Below are positions 52,489-61,784 of a stretch of 64,000 bases of DNA, piece after piece; within the stretch, counting starts at the first letter, position 1, and every line of letters begins with the position of its first letter. The DNA is taken from assembly GCA_964450715.1 (NCBI GenBank), contig CAYVFC010000001.1:99615-163614 (forward strand), written 5' to 3'. The DNA is from CAYVFC01 sp964450715. Lineage in GTDB: Bacteria; Myxococcota_A; Polyangia; Polyangiales; JAFGIB01. The notes below the pieces were generated by a model. The model was not told where the DNA came from and made no database searches. It was given only the letters and a program-made list of their open reading frames with translations. Made by a program: the position numbers and the translations under genes.

Positions 52489-54790
52489 TCAGAACGGATT
52501 GTCGGGGATGACCGTGTCCGCGGGCTTGGCCGGCGCGGGCTCGGGTCTCTTTTCCTCGACCTTTGGCGGCGCGGGCTTGGGTTCCGGGGCCGCCGGCTTG
52601 CTCGGCGCGGGACGCGGCTTGCGAGGGGGCGTGCGCTTGGCCTTCCGCTTGGCCGGCGCTTTCTTGGCGGTCGCCGCCGGCACCTTGCTTGCGGGCCGGA
52701 CTTCGCTCGCGCCTGCGGTCCCGGGAGGCTCCCCGGTCGTCGGTTCCGGCGTCGTCGCCTCCTGCTGTTGCTGCGCGCCGCCTGGCGCGGTGGTGCCGCT
52801 GGGCAGCGCGAGCACGATCTCGGCCGGAGTGTCCGGACGGATGGTCGCGACCACGACCGCGGCGGTGCTGCCCCCGCTACGCGCCTCGAAGCGATAAGCG
52901 CCGGGGACCAGGTCCACGACCTGCCACCCTCCGGTGGACAGCGCTCCCTTGACCTCTCCGTTGACCACGAGCTCGGCGTTCTCCACGTCGCCCCGCACTC
53001 GGACCGGAACCGTATCGGGCGCCGGCGCCTGCGCGCCGCCCTGCTGTTCCTGGTCCTCCGCGCCCTGCGCCTCCTCCGGCCTCTCCTCCGGCTGCGCCGG
53101 CTGAACCTCGTGCGTATCGCCTGCTACGGGCTGCTCCGGATCGCCCGTCCCGGTTACGGCCACGGTCGCGCCGGCCGCCGCCAGCGCCAGCACACCGGCG
53201 ATGATCCAGATGTGCGACGACTTCTTCGGCGCCGGTAACGCGCGCGAGACCTCTACCGTGACCTCCTCGTCCGCCTGGATCGCGATATCGCCGGTGGTCT
53301 CTCCCTCGGTCGTGGCCACGGGCGGGAGGGGGTACTGCACGTAACCAAAGGTGTGCTCGGAAGCGGGCTCTTCGAGCGACACGCCGTCGAAGTCGGCCAC
53401 GATCACGGTGATATTGTCGTGGCCGCCGCCCGCGTTGGCCTGCTCGATCAGCTTTCCGCAGCACTCCTTGGGATCGGCGATCTCCGTCAGCGTATTCTTG
53501 AGCCGGTCGTTGTCGACCATGCCGGAAAGCCCGTCCGAGCAGAGCAGCAACCGGTCACGCTTGCGCAACTCGGTGAAGGTCAGGTCGACCTGTACGGTCT
53601 CGGCAGTGCCCAGCGCCTGCAGGATGATGTTGGAGTGCTCGAATGCCTCGGCTTCCGCTTCGGTGAGATGTCCAGCCTCGATCAGCTGGGTGACCAGCGA
53701 CTGGTCCTTGGTGATCTGCTTGAACTCGCCTTGCCGTAGCAGGTAGGCCCGGCTGTCGCCGACCTGCGCCACGAACAGCACCTTGTCCATGAGCACCGCC
53801 GCGGTGACAGTGGTGCCCATTCCGCGCCTCGAGGTGTCGGCCTGAGCGGTGTCGAAGATGCGCTTGCCGGCGTGCTCGACCGCGGCTACCAGCCGTCGCG
53901 CCAGATCGTCCCGAGTCGCGAACGTTTCGCCTCCGCGCAGGAAGTCATAGAGGATGTCGACGCCCATCTGGCTGGCGACCTCGCCCGCCGCCGCCCCGCC
54001 CATACCGTCGCATACCGCGAAGATCGAGCCTCGTTCGCCGACGGTGTCGACGCAGGTCTCGTTGCGCGGATGGAGCTTTCCGCTGGTCAGGTTGGCGTTG
54101 ACCAGGTTGTCCTCGTTGTGCTCGCGCACCAGGCCTACGGCGGTGATGCCGGCGAAGCGCACCTGCAGCGCGGCAGTCGCCTCCGGGACCTCTGCCGGGG
54201 GGGGCTTCTGCTCGGCGGTCGGAGGTTGCTCTGGCGCCGTCTCCGGCGTCTCGGTCGGCTGCGGAGGCGGCGCGGGCGCGATTCCGGGCTGCGTCTGCCC
54301 GTTGTTCTTCGGCCCGGCCTGCTCTGGCGCCGTCTCGGGCGTCTCGGTCGGCTGCGGAGGCGGTGCGGGCGCGATTCCGGGCTGCGTCTGCCCGTTCTTC
54401 GGCCCGGCCTGCTTTGGCGCCGTCTCGGGCGTCTCGGTCGGCTGCGGAGGCGGCGCGGGCGCGATTCCGGGCTGCGTCTGCCNNNNNNNNNNNNNNNNNN
54501 NNNNNNNNNNNNNNNNNNNNNNNNNNNNNNNNNNNNNNNNNNNNNNNNNNNNNNNNNNNNNNNNNNNNNNNNNNNNNNNNNNCGTTCTTCGGCCCGGCTT
54601 GCTCTGGCGCCGTCTCGGGTGCGGGCGCCGCCTGAGCCGGCTCCTGCGGCTGGGACTGCGCTTGCCGGTTTCCGGGCGCGGACTGTGGCGGTGTCTGCTC
54701 TGGCTGGCCGCTCTGCTCCGCGGTGGTCTCGGCGGCGGCGTTCTCTTCGACCGGGCCAAGTTCCTTTTCGTCGCGTTGCTCGCCGCTCAT
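52489..54790 (-). CDS. PP2C-type protein phosphatase with Pro-rich repeat region and PEGA-like tail; spans assembly gap
   Basis: The reading frame runs from ATG 54790 to the stop at 52489, but changes across 100 N (54483-54582), so the true length and frame join are unknown. Before and after the gap lies a Pro/Gln/Thr-rich repeat of 30 residues (GQTQPGIAPAPPPQPTETPE..). The PP2C domain (about 54150-53370) has VREHNEDN, VCDGMGGAA, CSDGLSGMV and GGHDNITVIVADF, the metal-binding aspartates. A membrane helix (IWIIAGVLALAAAGATVAVTG) follows, then a beta-rich PEGA-like domain and a Lys/Pro-rich tail. It is 20 bp after the FHA gene. Probable partner of a Ser/Thr kinase not in the window. Confidence 0.85.
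54218..54625 (-). repeat. 90-bp tandem coding repeats interrupted by the assembly gap
   Basis: At least three copies of a 90-bp unit (one with an extra codon, 93 bp) encode the 30-residue Pro/Gln/Thr-rich repeat, and part of a unit is seen on the other side of the N run. Repeats of this length and similarity explain why the assembly broke here. The real copy number cannot be read. Confidence 0.85.
54483..54582. other. Scaffold gap, 100 N
   Basis: A run of exactly 100 N, the usual placeholder for a gap of unknown size. It lies in the tandem repeats of the PP2C gene and shifts its apparent reading frame. Confidence 0.99.
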
Positions 54791-54810
54791 CTCGTGCCGG
54801 TTTCCTCTCC

Positions 54811-56055
54811 TTAGCCGTGCACCAGGTCGAACCGGAACAGATGCCGGCCCAGCCGGAACTGGTCTCCCGGCTGCAACACGCGCTCCCCTCGACAGCGCAG
54901 GGCGGTTCCGTTGGAGGAGCCCAGGTCCCGGAGCGTGAATCGTTGTTCGTCCTTGCTCATGGTGATCGCGGCATGACGGCGGGACAAAAACGGATCATCC
55001 GGGAATACCACATCAGCCTGCTCTCGGCCTAGTACTGTTTCTTCTCTGCAGAGGTAGTGTACATCGCGTTCGAGCCCTTCCGTGGTGTATTGCACCAGTT
55101 TGGCCGAACGGCGGACCTCCGGTGTGCCGAAAATCATCACACCTTGCTGGCGGGCCGGCCCGATACGCCTCTCGGCCTCGCTCAGGACCTTGAAAATCAG
55201 CACCTGTTGTCCGATCAGGATCATATCGCCGTCGGCTAGGTCTACCTGGCTCTTGATGCGCAGGTAGACCCCGTTGATGCTGCCCAGATCGCGCAGCAGG
55301 TAGCTGTCCCCCTTCAGCTCGATGCGGGCATGACGCGCAGAGAGGAACGGATCGTCGCTCAGCAGGATTTCTCCTTCCCGCGAGCCGATGTCGGTCTGTG
55401 CGCCATCCAGCTGGTAGACGCGGCCTTCCGACCCGTTTCGCAGTATGACCACTACCTGCGCGCGCAGTCGGTCCGAACCGGGCGCGGGACGCGAGGGCGC
55501 CGGGGCCTGGTAGGCGGCGGGTGCGGGGCTCGAGGGCGCCGGGGCCTGGTAAGCGGCGGGTGCGGGGCTCGAGGGCACCGGGGCGTGGTAAGCCGCGGGC
55601 GCGCGGCTCGGTACGGGCGCTGCGGCCTGTCCGCTCGCCTCCAGGGGAGAGCCGCAGTACTTGCAGAAACGGGAGCCCGGATCACCGGCACCGCCGCACC
55701 GGGCGCAGCTGAGGCCGCTCTGCACGGGCTGCACGGGCGCCGCGACGGCGACCGGGCCGAAGGCACCGCTAGGCGCGGCGGCCGGTCGCAGAGCTACCGG
55801 TTGCGGCGGGGGATTGGCCGAGGGGTAGTAGTCGGGCTGCCCGAGGGGCGTGCCGCACTCCTTGCAGAAGCGCATGTTCGGGCGGTTCGGCGCGTTGCAG
55901 CGGGGGCATGTCCGCGGCTGCCCTTCGGGCTCTGCTGCCGGCACCGGTACCGATACCGCCGCTGCTGCCCCTGCTACGGCGGCCAGGGGGCCGCCGCAGG
56001 AAGAGCAAAAAGCGTTCCCGGGCGGGTTCTCCTGCTGGCAGTTACGACAGAGCAT
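54811..56055 (-). CDS. Protein with three zinc ribbons and two FHA domains
   Basis: ATG 56055 gives 414 residues; a TTG at 56064 with GAGAGG 6 bp upstream is an alternative start. Three CxxC-x9/10-CxxC zinc ribbons lie in the first 150 residues (CRNCQQ..CSSCGG, CPRCNA..CKECGT, CARCGG..CKYCGS). They are followed by a repeated APAAYQAPAPSSP linker and two FHA domains, about 205-290 (..ILLSDDPFLSARHARIEL..LRDLGSINGVYL) and 320-412 (..VVFPDDPFLSRRHAAITM..LRDLGSSNGTAL). FHA domains bind phosphothreonine. The PP2C phosphatase gene follows after 20 bp, so binder and eraser of phospho-Thr are encoded together. No kinase gene is adjacent. Confidence 0.9.
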   Translation of the reverse strand: MLCRNCQQENPPGNAFCSSCGGPLAAVAGAAAAVSVPVPAAEPEGQPRTCPRCNAPNRPNMRFCKECGTPLGQPDYYPSANPPPQPVALRPAAAPSGAFGPVAVAAPVQPVQSGLSCARCGGAGDPGSRFCKYCGSPLEASGQAAAPVPSRAPAAYHAPVPSSPAPAAYQAPAPSSPAPAAYQAPAPSRPAPGSDRLRAQVVVILRNGSEGRVYQLDGAQTDIGSREGEILLSDDPFLSARHARIELKGDSYLLRDLGSINGVYLRIKSQVDLADGDMILIGQQVLIFKVLSEAERRIGPARQQGVMIFGTPEVRRSAKLVQYTTEGLERDVHYLCREETVLGREQADVVFPDDPFLSRRHAAITMSKDEQRFTLRDLGSSNGTALRCRGERVLQPGDQFRLGRHLFRFDLVHG

Positions 56056-56187
56056 TTCCCTCAAATGGAACCTCTCAGCGCTCTCGCCGTCAAGATCGTA
56101 ACCGGAAAAGGCTGTTCGAGTCCCCTTTTGGACACTGTACGAAAAAAAACAGAGCGGGCGCGATGGGCACTTGAATTGAGGAAATTA

Positions 56188-56216
56188 TTGACATAGGAGC
56201 CGCCTGTTTTAAGGTA
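56188..56216 (+). promoter_or_regulatory. Candidate promoter of acidic protein gene
   Basis: -35 TTGACA (56188-56193) and, 17 bp on, a weak -10-like AAGGTA (56211-56216), 31 bp before ATG 56248. It lies between divergent genes. Confidence 0.4.
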
Positions 56217-56247
56217 GCGACGAGAACCTCGACGAAACTGGGTTTAT

Positions 56248-56631
56248 ATGGAGATCTTTCTGGACAAGCGAGCAGCTCGACAGATCCGGCTGTCTGCCGC
56301 TGGTGCGGTGGAGGACGGCGATACCGAGACCTTGCGCGAAGACGTAATGGACGCCTTCAACGAGGAGCAGATCGAAGAGATAGAAAGGCGCATCGACGGC
56401 GGCGATTTCTACGACTTCATCGGCGAGACGCTGGACGAATGGTCGGGCGAAGACGTGGACGAGCTTTTTGAGCTGCTGGAAACGCAGCTGGCGGAGGTCG
56501 GTATCGAGATCAAGTACTCTCCGGCGGATCTCAGCGAAGACGACGAGGACGAAACCCCGGCCGACGATGACGACGATGCGGGCGACGAGCCCGAGGCCGA
56601 CCTGGACGGCGAGGACGAGGACGACTTCTGA
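56248..56631 (+). CDS. Small acidic protein of unknown function
   Basis: The 127-residue protein has no signal or membrane segment. The middle (MDAFNEEQIEEIERRIDGGDFYDFIGETLDEW.. and VDELFELLETQLAEVGIEI) is helical, and the last 35 residues are nearly all Asp/Glu. It is divergent from the zinc-ribbon/FHA gene. Its charge would allow binding to a basic partner or metal, but no family is recognised. Confidence 0.7.
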   Translation: MEIFLDKRAARQIRLSAAGAVEDGDTETLREDVMDAFNEEQIEEIERRIDGGDFYDFIGETLDEWSGEDVDELFELLETQLAEVGIEIKYSPADLSEDDEDETPADDDDDAGDEPEADLDGEDEDDF

Positions 56632-56842
56632 TCCTCAGCCGGCTCCCCCGGCAGGGCCGGCGATCGATCCAGCCCGCGTCCCGAGGACAGAGCGATCCGG
56701 GCGAGGACCGCAATTCCGGAGACGTTCGCGTTCGGTTCCTGGTCTTAGAAATTTTTCAAAATGGTGTAATACTTCAGTGGAGATTTATTCTCGACAGATC
56801 TTCGAAGATATTTTCCCGATAGACGGTCCAAAGATTGGCGGC
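56632..56842. other. Gap between acidic-protein gene and tRNA
   Basis: No gene supported. The tRNA promoter lies at its right end. Confidence 0.4.
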
Positions 56843-56871
56843 TTGACACGGAATTTGGCGCAAGCTACCTG
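56843..56871 (+). promoter_or_regulatory. Promoter of tRNA-Thr
   Basis: -35 TTGACA (56843-56848), 17-bp spacer and -10-like TACCTG (56866-56871), with the transcript start expected about 12 bp before the mature tRNA. Confidence 0.6.
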
Positions 56872-56890
56872 TCCCCGGATTCCGTGAAAA

Positions 56891-56962
<72 letters not shown>

Positions 56963-57207
56963 CCCCCCCGTTCTCCCTCCGGTGACCCGGCGTACGACCC
57001 GGCACGACCGCAAGCGCTTGGCGCGTTGCTATACAAACTGAGGGATAGCAATACGCTAGCGCAGATCGTAAGAACGGACGAAAGTGAAGCCGGGAGCTGC
57101 GCCAACCGTCAAACCAGGAGGCTCTGGCGCGAGGCGCGGGAAACCGCCGTGAACCGAATTCGATACAGGCTCGTACGACCAGAGCGCATTTAACCGAGGT
57201 GACGACT
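56963..57207. other. Region after tRNA, before DUF1329 gene
   Basis: No gene supported. It includes the likely ribosome binding site GAGGTGAC just before ATG 57208. Confidence 0.4.
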
Positions 57208-58494
57208 ATGCGTTTCTCTACGATGGTAATTGTTGCGTGTGCGCTGGCCCTCGCCGGTCCTGCCCTCGAGCGGGCGAGCGCCGATGAAGGCGAGATCACC
57301 GCGGACAACTGGACGGAAAAGGTCGCCTTCAAGCCGGACCTTTCCGTGCCGGGGTGCGAGCCGGGCCTGGTCATCGACCGGAAAAACCTGGCGCGGTTCG
57401 AGAAGCTGATCCCGCAGGGCATCCAGTACCTGATCAAGAAGTACAGGATGAAGCTCAAGGTGACCGACTACCAGGCGGTCCACCCTTCCGAGGGGTATAT
57501 CAAGGCTACCAACCAGAACCGGGGCAAGGCCCGCATCATCGACCTGGGCAAGAGTTACGACAAGCGGGGCATCGAGGGATACGTGGCCGGTCTTCCCTTT
57601 CCCAAACCGAAGACCGGCCTGGAGGTCGCCTGGAACTTCCACTATCGTTACTCGGCCGACGACGGCGAGGTGACCTATGCCGTATACTGGGTATCCGCCT
57701 CGGGCGGCGTCGAGCACAACGAGGTATGGAAGCTGTCGGCCATCAAGGGCGACCATCGTACCGACATCGAGCCCATCCCGGCGGTGGCCTCGCTGCGGGA
57801 CCGGGGGTTGCAGGGGGCCGGTCTCACTTTCGCCCTGGAGCCCTACGACAAGAAGGGGCTGGGAGCGGTCTACTTCCGGCACGTGGAGCCGAGGGACGGC
57901 CAGGGCCACGTTTACGTGCCCTCCATGCGGCGGGTGCTCAAGAACAGCTACGGTACCCGGGGAGACAGCTGGAACTCGACCGATCTGTTCTACGAGGATG
58001 TGAGGGGATACTCGGGCTATCCGGAATGGATGAGCTGGAAGCTGCTGGGCAAGAAGACCCTGCTGTTGCCCATGCACTCCGGCGTCCGGCTCGGCCCGGC
58101 GGGCGTGAAGGCGGCTTACGATTTCGATAGCTGGCCTCACTGGAATCCCCGGTACACCTACGAGCCGCGGCCGGTCTACCTGCTGGAAGCCAGGCCCAAG
58201 CTGCCCGACTACCCCTATAGCAAGCAGTACCTTTACATCGACGCCGAGACCTTTCACGTCCTGTACAAGGCCGCCTACGATAAGAAGGGCGAGATCTGGA
58301 AGATCATGCTCAACAGCGGCAGCTGGCACCGCGACAAGGCGAAGGGAAAGGACATCCTGGGCTGGAGCGGCACCATGGTGATCGATCTACAGTCCCAGCA
58401 CGCTACCGTGTTTCACGTCCACAAGGCGCGCGCCAACGTGGGCCTGAACCCGAAGAAGTTCTCGGTATCCGAGCTGCAGAGGCGGGCGAGGTAG
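57208..58494 (+). CDS. DUF1329-family exported protein
   Basis: ATG 57208 (GAGGTGAC about 4 bp upstream) gives 428 residues with a signal peptide (MRFSTMVIVACALALAGPALERASA). The mature part looks like the DUF1329 family of periplasmic, LolB/outer-membrane-lipoprotein-sorting-like fold: KVTDYQAVHPSEGY, GLPFPKPKTGLEVAWN, the long beta-sheet region and the end ..LYIDAETFHVLYKAAYDKKGEIWKI... Such proteins often occur with RND transporters and lipid or steroid degradation genes; none are adjacent. The GMC oxidoreductase follows 266 bp later with its own operator. Confidence 0.8.
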   Translation: MRFSTMVIVACALALAGPALERASADEGEITADNWTEKVAFKPDLSVPGCEPGLVIDRKNLARFEKLIPQGIQYLIKKYRMKLKVTDYQAVHPSEGYIKATNQNRGKARIIDLGKSYDKRGIEGYVAGLPFPKPKTGLEVAWNFHYRYSADDGEVTYAVYWVSASGGVEHNEVWKLSAIKGDHRTDIEPIPAVASLRDRGLQGAGLTFALEPYDKKGLGAVYFRHVEPRDGQGHVYVPSMRRVLKNSYGTRGDSWNSTDLFYEDVRGYSGYPEWMSWKLLGKKTLLLPMHSGVRLGPAGVKAAYDFDSWPHWNPRYTYEPRPVYLLEARPKLPDYPYSKQYLYIDAETFHVLYKAAYDKKGEIWKIMLNSGSWHRDKAKGKDILGWSGTMVIDLQSQHATVFHVHKARANVGLNPKKFSVSELQRRAR

Positions 58495-58522
58495 CCGGCT
58501 TCCCGCCTGGAGGGTAGCGTCC

Positions 58523-58660
58523 GCGCGACCCGTAGGGGCGGGCCTTGCGCCCGCCCTTGCACACGGTTCGCGCGACCCGTATGGGCGGGCCTTGCGCCCG
58601 CCCGTATCTGCGTATTGGCAGAGGGCAAGCCCGAGCGGGAGAGGGCAAGCCCTACCTCGG
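58523..58660. repeat. GTAGGGGCGGGC-type palindromes, two tandem copies plus degenerate copy
   Basis: CGCGACCCGTAGGGGCGGGC at 58523 and CGCGACCCGTATGGGCGGGC at 58571 each continue with CTTGCGCCCGCCC to form a hairpin. Two GAGGGCAAGCCC blocks follow near 58620-58652. Located after the DUF1329 gene and before operator site 4. Confidence 0.75.
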
Positions 58661-58674
58661 TTATAGTCGCCTTA

Positions 58675-58692
58675 GCATACGTTTCCGTATGT
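58675..58692. promoter_or_regulatory. TetR-type operator, site 4, before GMC oxidoreductase
   Basis: GCATACGTTTCCGTATGT shares the CATACG-N4-CGTATG core with sites 1-3. Read on the plus strand, TTAGCA (58673) and a GATAGTC-like block (58693) sit at the same relative places as in sites 2 and 3. It lies 68 bp before ATG 58761. Confidence 0.75.
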
Positions 58693-58760
58693 GATAGTCT
58701 CTGATCCGGCTCCGCGAACCGGCCCGTCCGATCCGCGGGTTTTCGAGAAGGGAGCTCTCC

Positions 58761-60047
58761 ATGGCTGCAAGCGAAACCGAAGTGGTAGTGGTCGGATCCG
58801 GGCCCGGAGGCGCGACGGTGGCGCGCGAGCTGGCTCGCAAGGGCCGGCAGGTGACGCTGGTGGAAAAGGGCAAGTGGCACAAATGGCAGGTCGGCCGCTA
58901 CGCCTCAGTGGGCAGCATGACCAAGCTGTTCCGCTCCGCGCAGGGAGGGTTGATGGCGCGCGGCATCACCGCGGGTGGGTCTTCGCTCATCTTCAACGGC
59001 AATGCCTACGAGCCGCCGAGCTGGCTCGCCTCGGAGCTCGGCATCGACATCTCCCGCGAGGTCGAGGAGACGCGCCAGGAGCTCAATATTCGGCCCCTGC
59101 CGCCGGACTTCTACTCGCGCTGGAAGGGCACGTTGCGGTTGGTCGAGGCGGCGAGCGCACTCGACATCGCGCTTTTGCCCCAGCCCAAGTTCATCGATGC
59201 GGACAAGTGCGACGCCGAGTGCGACGACTGTATGCTGGGGTGCCGCCGCGGCGCCAAGTGGTCGGCGCGAGAGTTCATCGAGCAGGCGCAGCAGGACGGG
59301 GCTTCGTTGATGATCGCTTCCGAGGTCGACCGGGTGATCGTCGAGGGGGGGCAGGCGCGCGGCGTGGAAATCCATGGCCCCGAGGGCAAGGCCGAGATAC
59401 GCGCGGAAAAGGTGGTGCTCTCCGCCGGCGGCGTGGGCACGCCGCAGATCCTCATGCGCTCGGGCGTGCAGGCCGGGGAGAGCTTCTTCATCGATCCCAT
59501 GAACGTGGTGATGGGGGTGGGAGACGAGCCGGGCACTCACCGCGAGATGACCTTTGCTTTCGCCTCGCAGGAGTTCGTCGAGCCGGACGGTTTTTTGATC
59601 GGCACGGTAGGCTCGCTCACCGTGCTGGGGGCACAGCTGGTGGGTAAGGATCGCTTTCGCGCCATCCTGCAGGCGGGCAACCTCAAGCGCGCGCTGGGGC
59701 TGTTCACCAAGATAGGCGACGCCGCGGCGGGACGCATCAACCCGGACGGGACCATCGAGAAGCCCTACCTTCCGGAGGACGAGGAGAAGTTCCGTAAGGG
59801 CACCGAAGCCTGCAAGAATATATTGATCAAAGCAGGGGTCAAACCCGACAGCGTCTGCGTGGCCGAGAACATCGGGGGTCACCCGGGCGGTACCGCGGCC
59901 ATCGGCGCGGTGGTCGACCGCGATCTGAGGGCGCAGGCGGCCGAGAACCTCTTCGTCTGCGACGCCTCGGTCTTTCCGCGTTCGCCGGGACGGCCGCCCA
60001 CGCTGACCATCATCGGCCTGGCCAAGCGTTTGGCGGCGAGCCTCTAG
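58761..60047 (+). CDS. GMC-family oxidoreductase with a Cys cluster
   Basis: The 428-residue FAD enzyme starts with VVVVGSGPGGATVARELARKGRQVTLVEKG (nucleotide-binding fold). Residues 150-161 read C-x3-C-x2-C-x3-C (CDAECDDCMLGC), followed by RRGAKWSAREF, like the Cys-rich segment of long-chain alcohol oxidases of the GMC family. C-terminal motifs GGHPGGTAAIG and LFVCDASVFPRSPGRPPTLTIIGLAKRLA are the GMC_oxred_C end with the catalytic His region. It oxidises an alcohol, probably hydrophobic. The methyltransferase starts 1 bp after its stop. Upstream operator site 4 ties it to the mtnA and tkt promoters. Confidence 0.9.
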   Translation: MAASETEVVVVGSGPGGATVARELARKGRQVTLVEKGKWHKWQVGRYASVGSMTKLFRSAQGGLMARGITAGGSSLIFNGNAYEPPSWLASELGIDISREVEETRQELNIRPLPPDFYSRWKGTLRLVEAASALDIALLPQPKFIDADKCDAECDDCMLGCRRGAKWSAREFIEQAQQDGASLMIASEVDRVIVEGGQARGVEIHGPEGKAEIRAEKVVLSAGGVGTPQILMRSGVQAGESFFIDPMNVVMGVGDEPGTHREMTFAFASQEFVEPDGFLIGTVGSLTVLGAQLVGKDRFRAILQAGNLKRALGLFTKIGDAAAGRINPDGTIEKPYLPEDEEKFRKGTEACKNILIKAGVKPDSVCVAENIGGHPGGTAAIGAVVDRDLRAQAAENLFVCDASVFPRSPGRPPTLTIIGLAKRLAASL

Positions 60048-60048
60048 C

Positions 60049-60606
60049 ATGGCCGGCCACGTCTGCCCCTGGTGGATCGGTTACCTGCTGGCCAGCCCCT
60101 TGCGGAAGTTCGTCCAGGATCCGGCCAAGATCCTGGCGCCCCACCTCCGGCCCGGCATGACCGCGCTGGACGCCGGCTGCGCCATGGGCTTCTTTTCCCT
60201 GGCCATGGCCGAGATGGTGGGCTCCGGGGGACGCGTGCACAGCGTGGACCTGCAGCAGAAGATGATCGATTCATTGCGACGCCGCGCGGAAAAGGCAGGG
60301 ATCTCGGAGCGTATCGACGCTCGGATCTGCCAGGGGACCGACCTGGGGATCGATGACCTGGAGGGTAGCGTCGATTTCGCCCTGGCCTTTGCCGTGCTGC
60401 ACGAGGTCCCGGATGCCGCCTCCTTCCTGCGGCAGATCCGCCGCTCGCTGAAGCCGGAGGGCCGGCTGTTGGTGGCCGAGCCTGCCGGCCACGTCGGTCG
60501 CGCCGCCTTCGAGTTGACGGTTCAGAGCATCCGGGACGCCGGCTTCGAGGTGCTGGAGCGCCCGCGCGTCTGGCGCAGCCACACCTCGCTCTGCGGGAAG
60601 GGCTGA
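60049..60606 (+). CDS. SAM-dependent methyltransferase, short
   Basis: The 185-residue methyltransferase starts directly after the GMC gene. GMTALDAGCAMGFFSLAMAEMV near 38 is motif I, RVHSVDLQQKMIDSLRRR is motif II and FALAFAVLHEVPDAASFLRQIRRSLKPEGRLLVAEP is the motif IV-VI stretch. It fits methyltransf_25/31 and is close in size to UbiE-type enzymes without N-terminal extension. The tight spacing means the two products likely act on the same metabolite. Confidence 0.85.
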   Translation: MAGHVCPWWIGYLLASPLRKFVQDPAKILAPHLRPGMTALDAGCAMGFFSLAMAEMVGSGGRVHSVDLQQKMIDSLRRRAEKAGISERIDARICQGTDLGIDDLEGSVDFALAFAVLHEVPDAASFLRQIRRSLKPEGRLLVAEPAGHVGRAAFELTVQSIRDAGFEVLERPRVWRSHTSLCGKG

Positions 60607-60640
60607 CCGCTCCCTCACGCGATTCGCGTATTGTCCGTCC

Positions 60641-60672
60641 GCGCGGGCGGGCGCAAGGCCTGCCCCTACGGA
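60641..60672. repeat. GTAGGGG-type palindrome at the 3' end of yihY-like gene
   Basis: GCGCGGGCGGGCGCAAGGCC then TGCCCCTACGG. It lies between convergent genes, and its last bases include the stop of the YihY-like gene (60666-60668). Confidence 0.65.
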
Positions 60673-61682
60673 TCGACCGGTTCGGATTCGCTCCCGTCCC
60701 CTTCCGGGACGGCCTCCGACCCTCTGCGCCGTCGCGCGTGAGACGCGGCCACCTTGGCGCCGAAAAGAACGGAGAGCCAGCTCATGAATACCCACAACAG
60801 AAAAAGCGGTACAAAGGCGAAGCCCGAGTACAGCGCATTGTAGCGAAAGACGCCGATCTGCGCGTAGACCTGTATGGCGAAGGCCAGATACCCCAGGCCC
60901 GCGGCCACCACCGCGCCCAGCAGCGCCGAGAGGATCGGCACGCTGGTGTTGGGCATGACGATGTAAAGGGCGGCGATGCCCAGGCAGCCGACGGCGACGG
61001 AGTTGACCTCGACCACCGTCTCCAGGACGGGCCCCGGATCCTCGGCGTGGCCGAGGCCCAGCAGCAGGATGGCGATCAGCAAGCAGCAGCCGGGAAGGAT
61101 GAACATAACGATGGCGTAGTCCCTAAGCGCCCGGCCGATGCCCCGCGGTTGCTCGACCTCGAAGATGGAGTTGAGAGAGAACTCGACGGTGCGCACCACC
61201 GCCCAGATCAGGTAGAGCATGGCCACCAGGCCGATGATGCCCAGCCCTCCGATCCTGGCGTGTTCCACCAGGTCGAATACCTGGATGAAGGCTTCCTTGA
61301 GCGTGGTTATATGCTGGCTCGATTCCGGCTGCAGGCGGAACATGTGGTGCAGCCAGGGCTCGATGAACTGGCTCTTGATGGCGCCGTAGGCGCCCAGCCA
61401 CTTGAGCGCGGTCACCGTCAGTACCAGGAAGGGGACCACGGCGAAGACGGAGTCAAAGGAGAGGGCCGAGGCGTAGATCAGCAGGCGCGGGCTGTCGAAG
61501 CCGATGGTCGCGTCCCAGATGGCCAGCGGCACGTCCGCGATCTTCGCCAGCGTGGACTTGCCCTGGCGCCCGGCGGCGGGCGGCACGCTGGCGCCATCCG
61601 GCGCAGGCGGGCTCTCCGAGGCCCCCGGGGAACTGGGAACCGCTCCGCTGCTACTTTCCGCTTCTGGTTCAGCGTAAGGCAT
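60666..61682 (-). CDS. YihY/virulence factor BrkB-family membrane protein
   Basis: ATG 61682 (GAGG 6 bp upstream) gives 338 residues. A polar N-terminus of about 60 residues precedes the membrane part with six helices. Family features are LIYASALSFDSVFAVVPFLVLTVTALKW, VEFSLNSIFEVEQPRGIGRALRDYAIVMFI, YIVMPNTSVPILSALLGAVVAAGLGYLAFAIQVYAQI and the C-terminal FVPLFLLWVFMSWLSVLFGAKVA. Function is not established for the family; a role in lipid or ion handling is often suggested. Convergent with the short methyltransferase gene. Confidence 0.88.
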   Translation of the reverse strand: MPYAEPEAESSSGAVPSSPGASESPPAPDGASVPPAAGRQGKSTLAKIADVPLAIWDATIGFDSPRLLIYASALSFDSVFAVVPFLVLTVTALKWLGAYGAIKSQFIEPWLHHMFRLQPESSQHITTLKEAFIQVFDLVEHARIGGLGIIGLVAMLYLIWAVVRTVEFSLNSIFEVEQPRGIGRALRDYAIVMFILPGCCLLIAILLLGLGHAEDPGPVLETVVEVNSVAVGCLGIAALYIVMPNTSVPILSALLGAVVAAGLGYLAFAIQVYAQIGVFRYNALYSGFAFVPLFLLWVFMSWLSVLFGAKVAASHARRRRGSEAVPEGDGSESEPVDP

Positions 61683-61784
61683 TTCGCGCCTCGAACACCG
61701 GTCATGATAGCACGGCACGGTGCCGGGCGCGGGTGCCCGCTGGTGCGCCGCCGAAAACGGCACACCGGCGTAGCGGCTCCCCGT

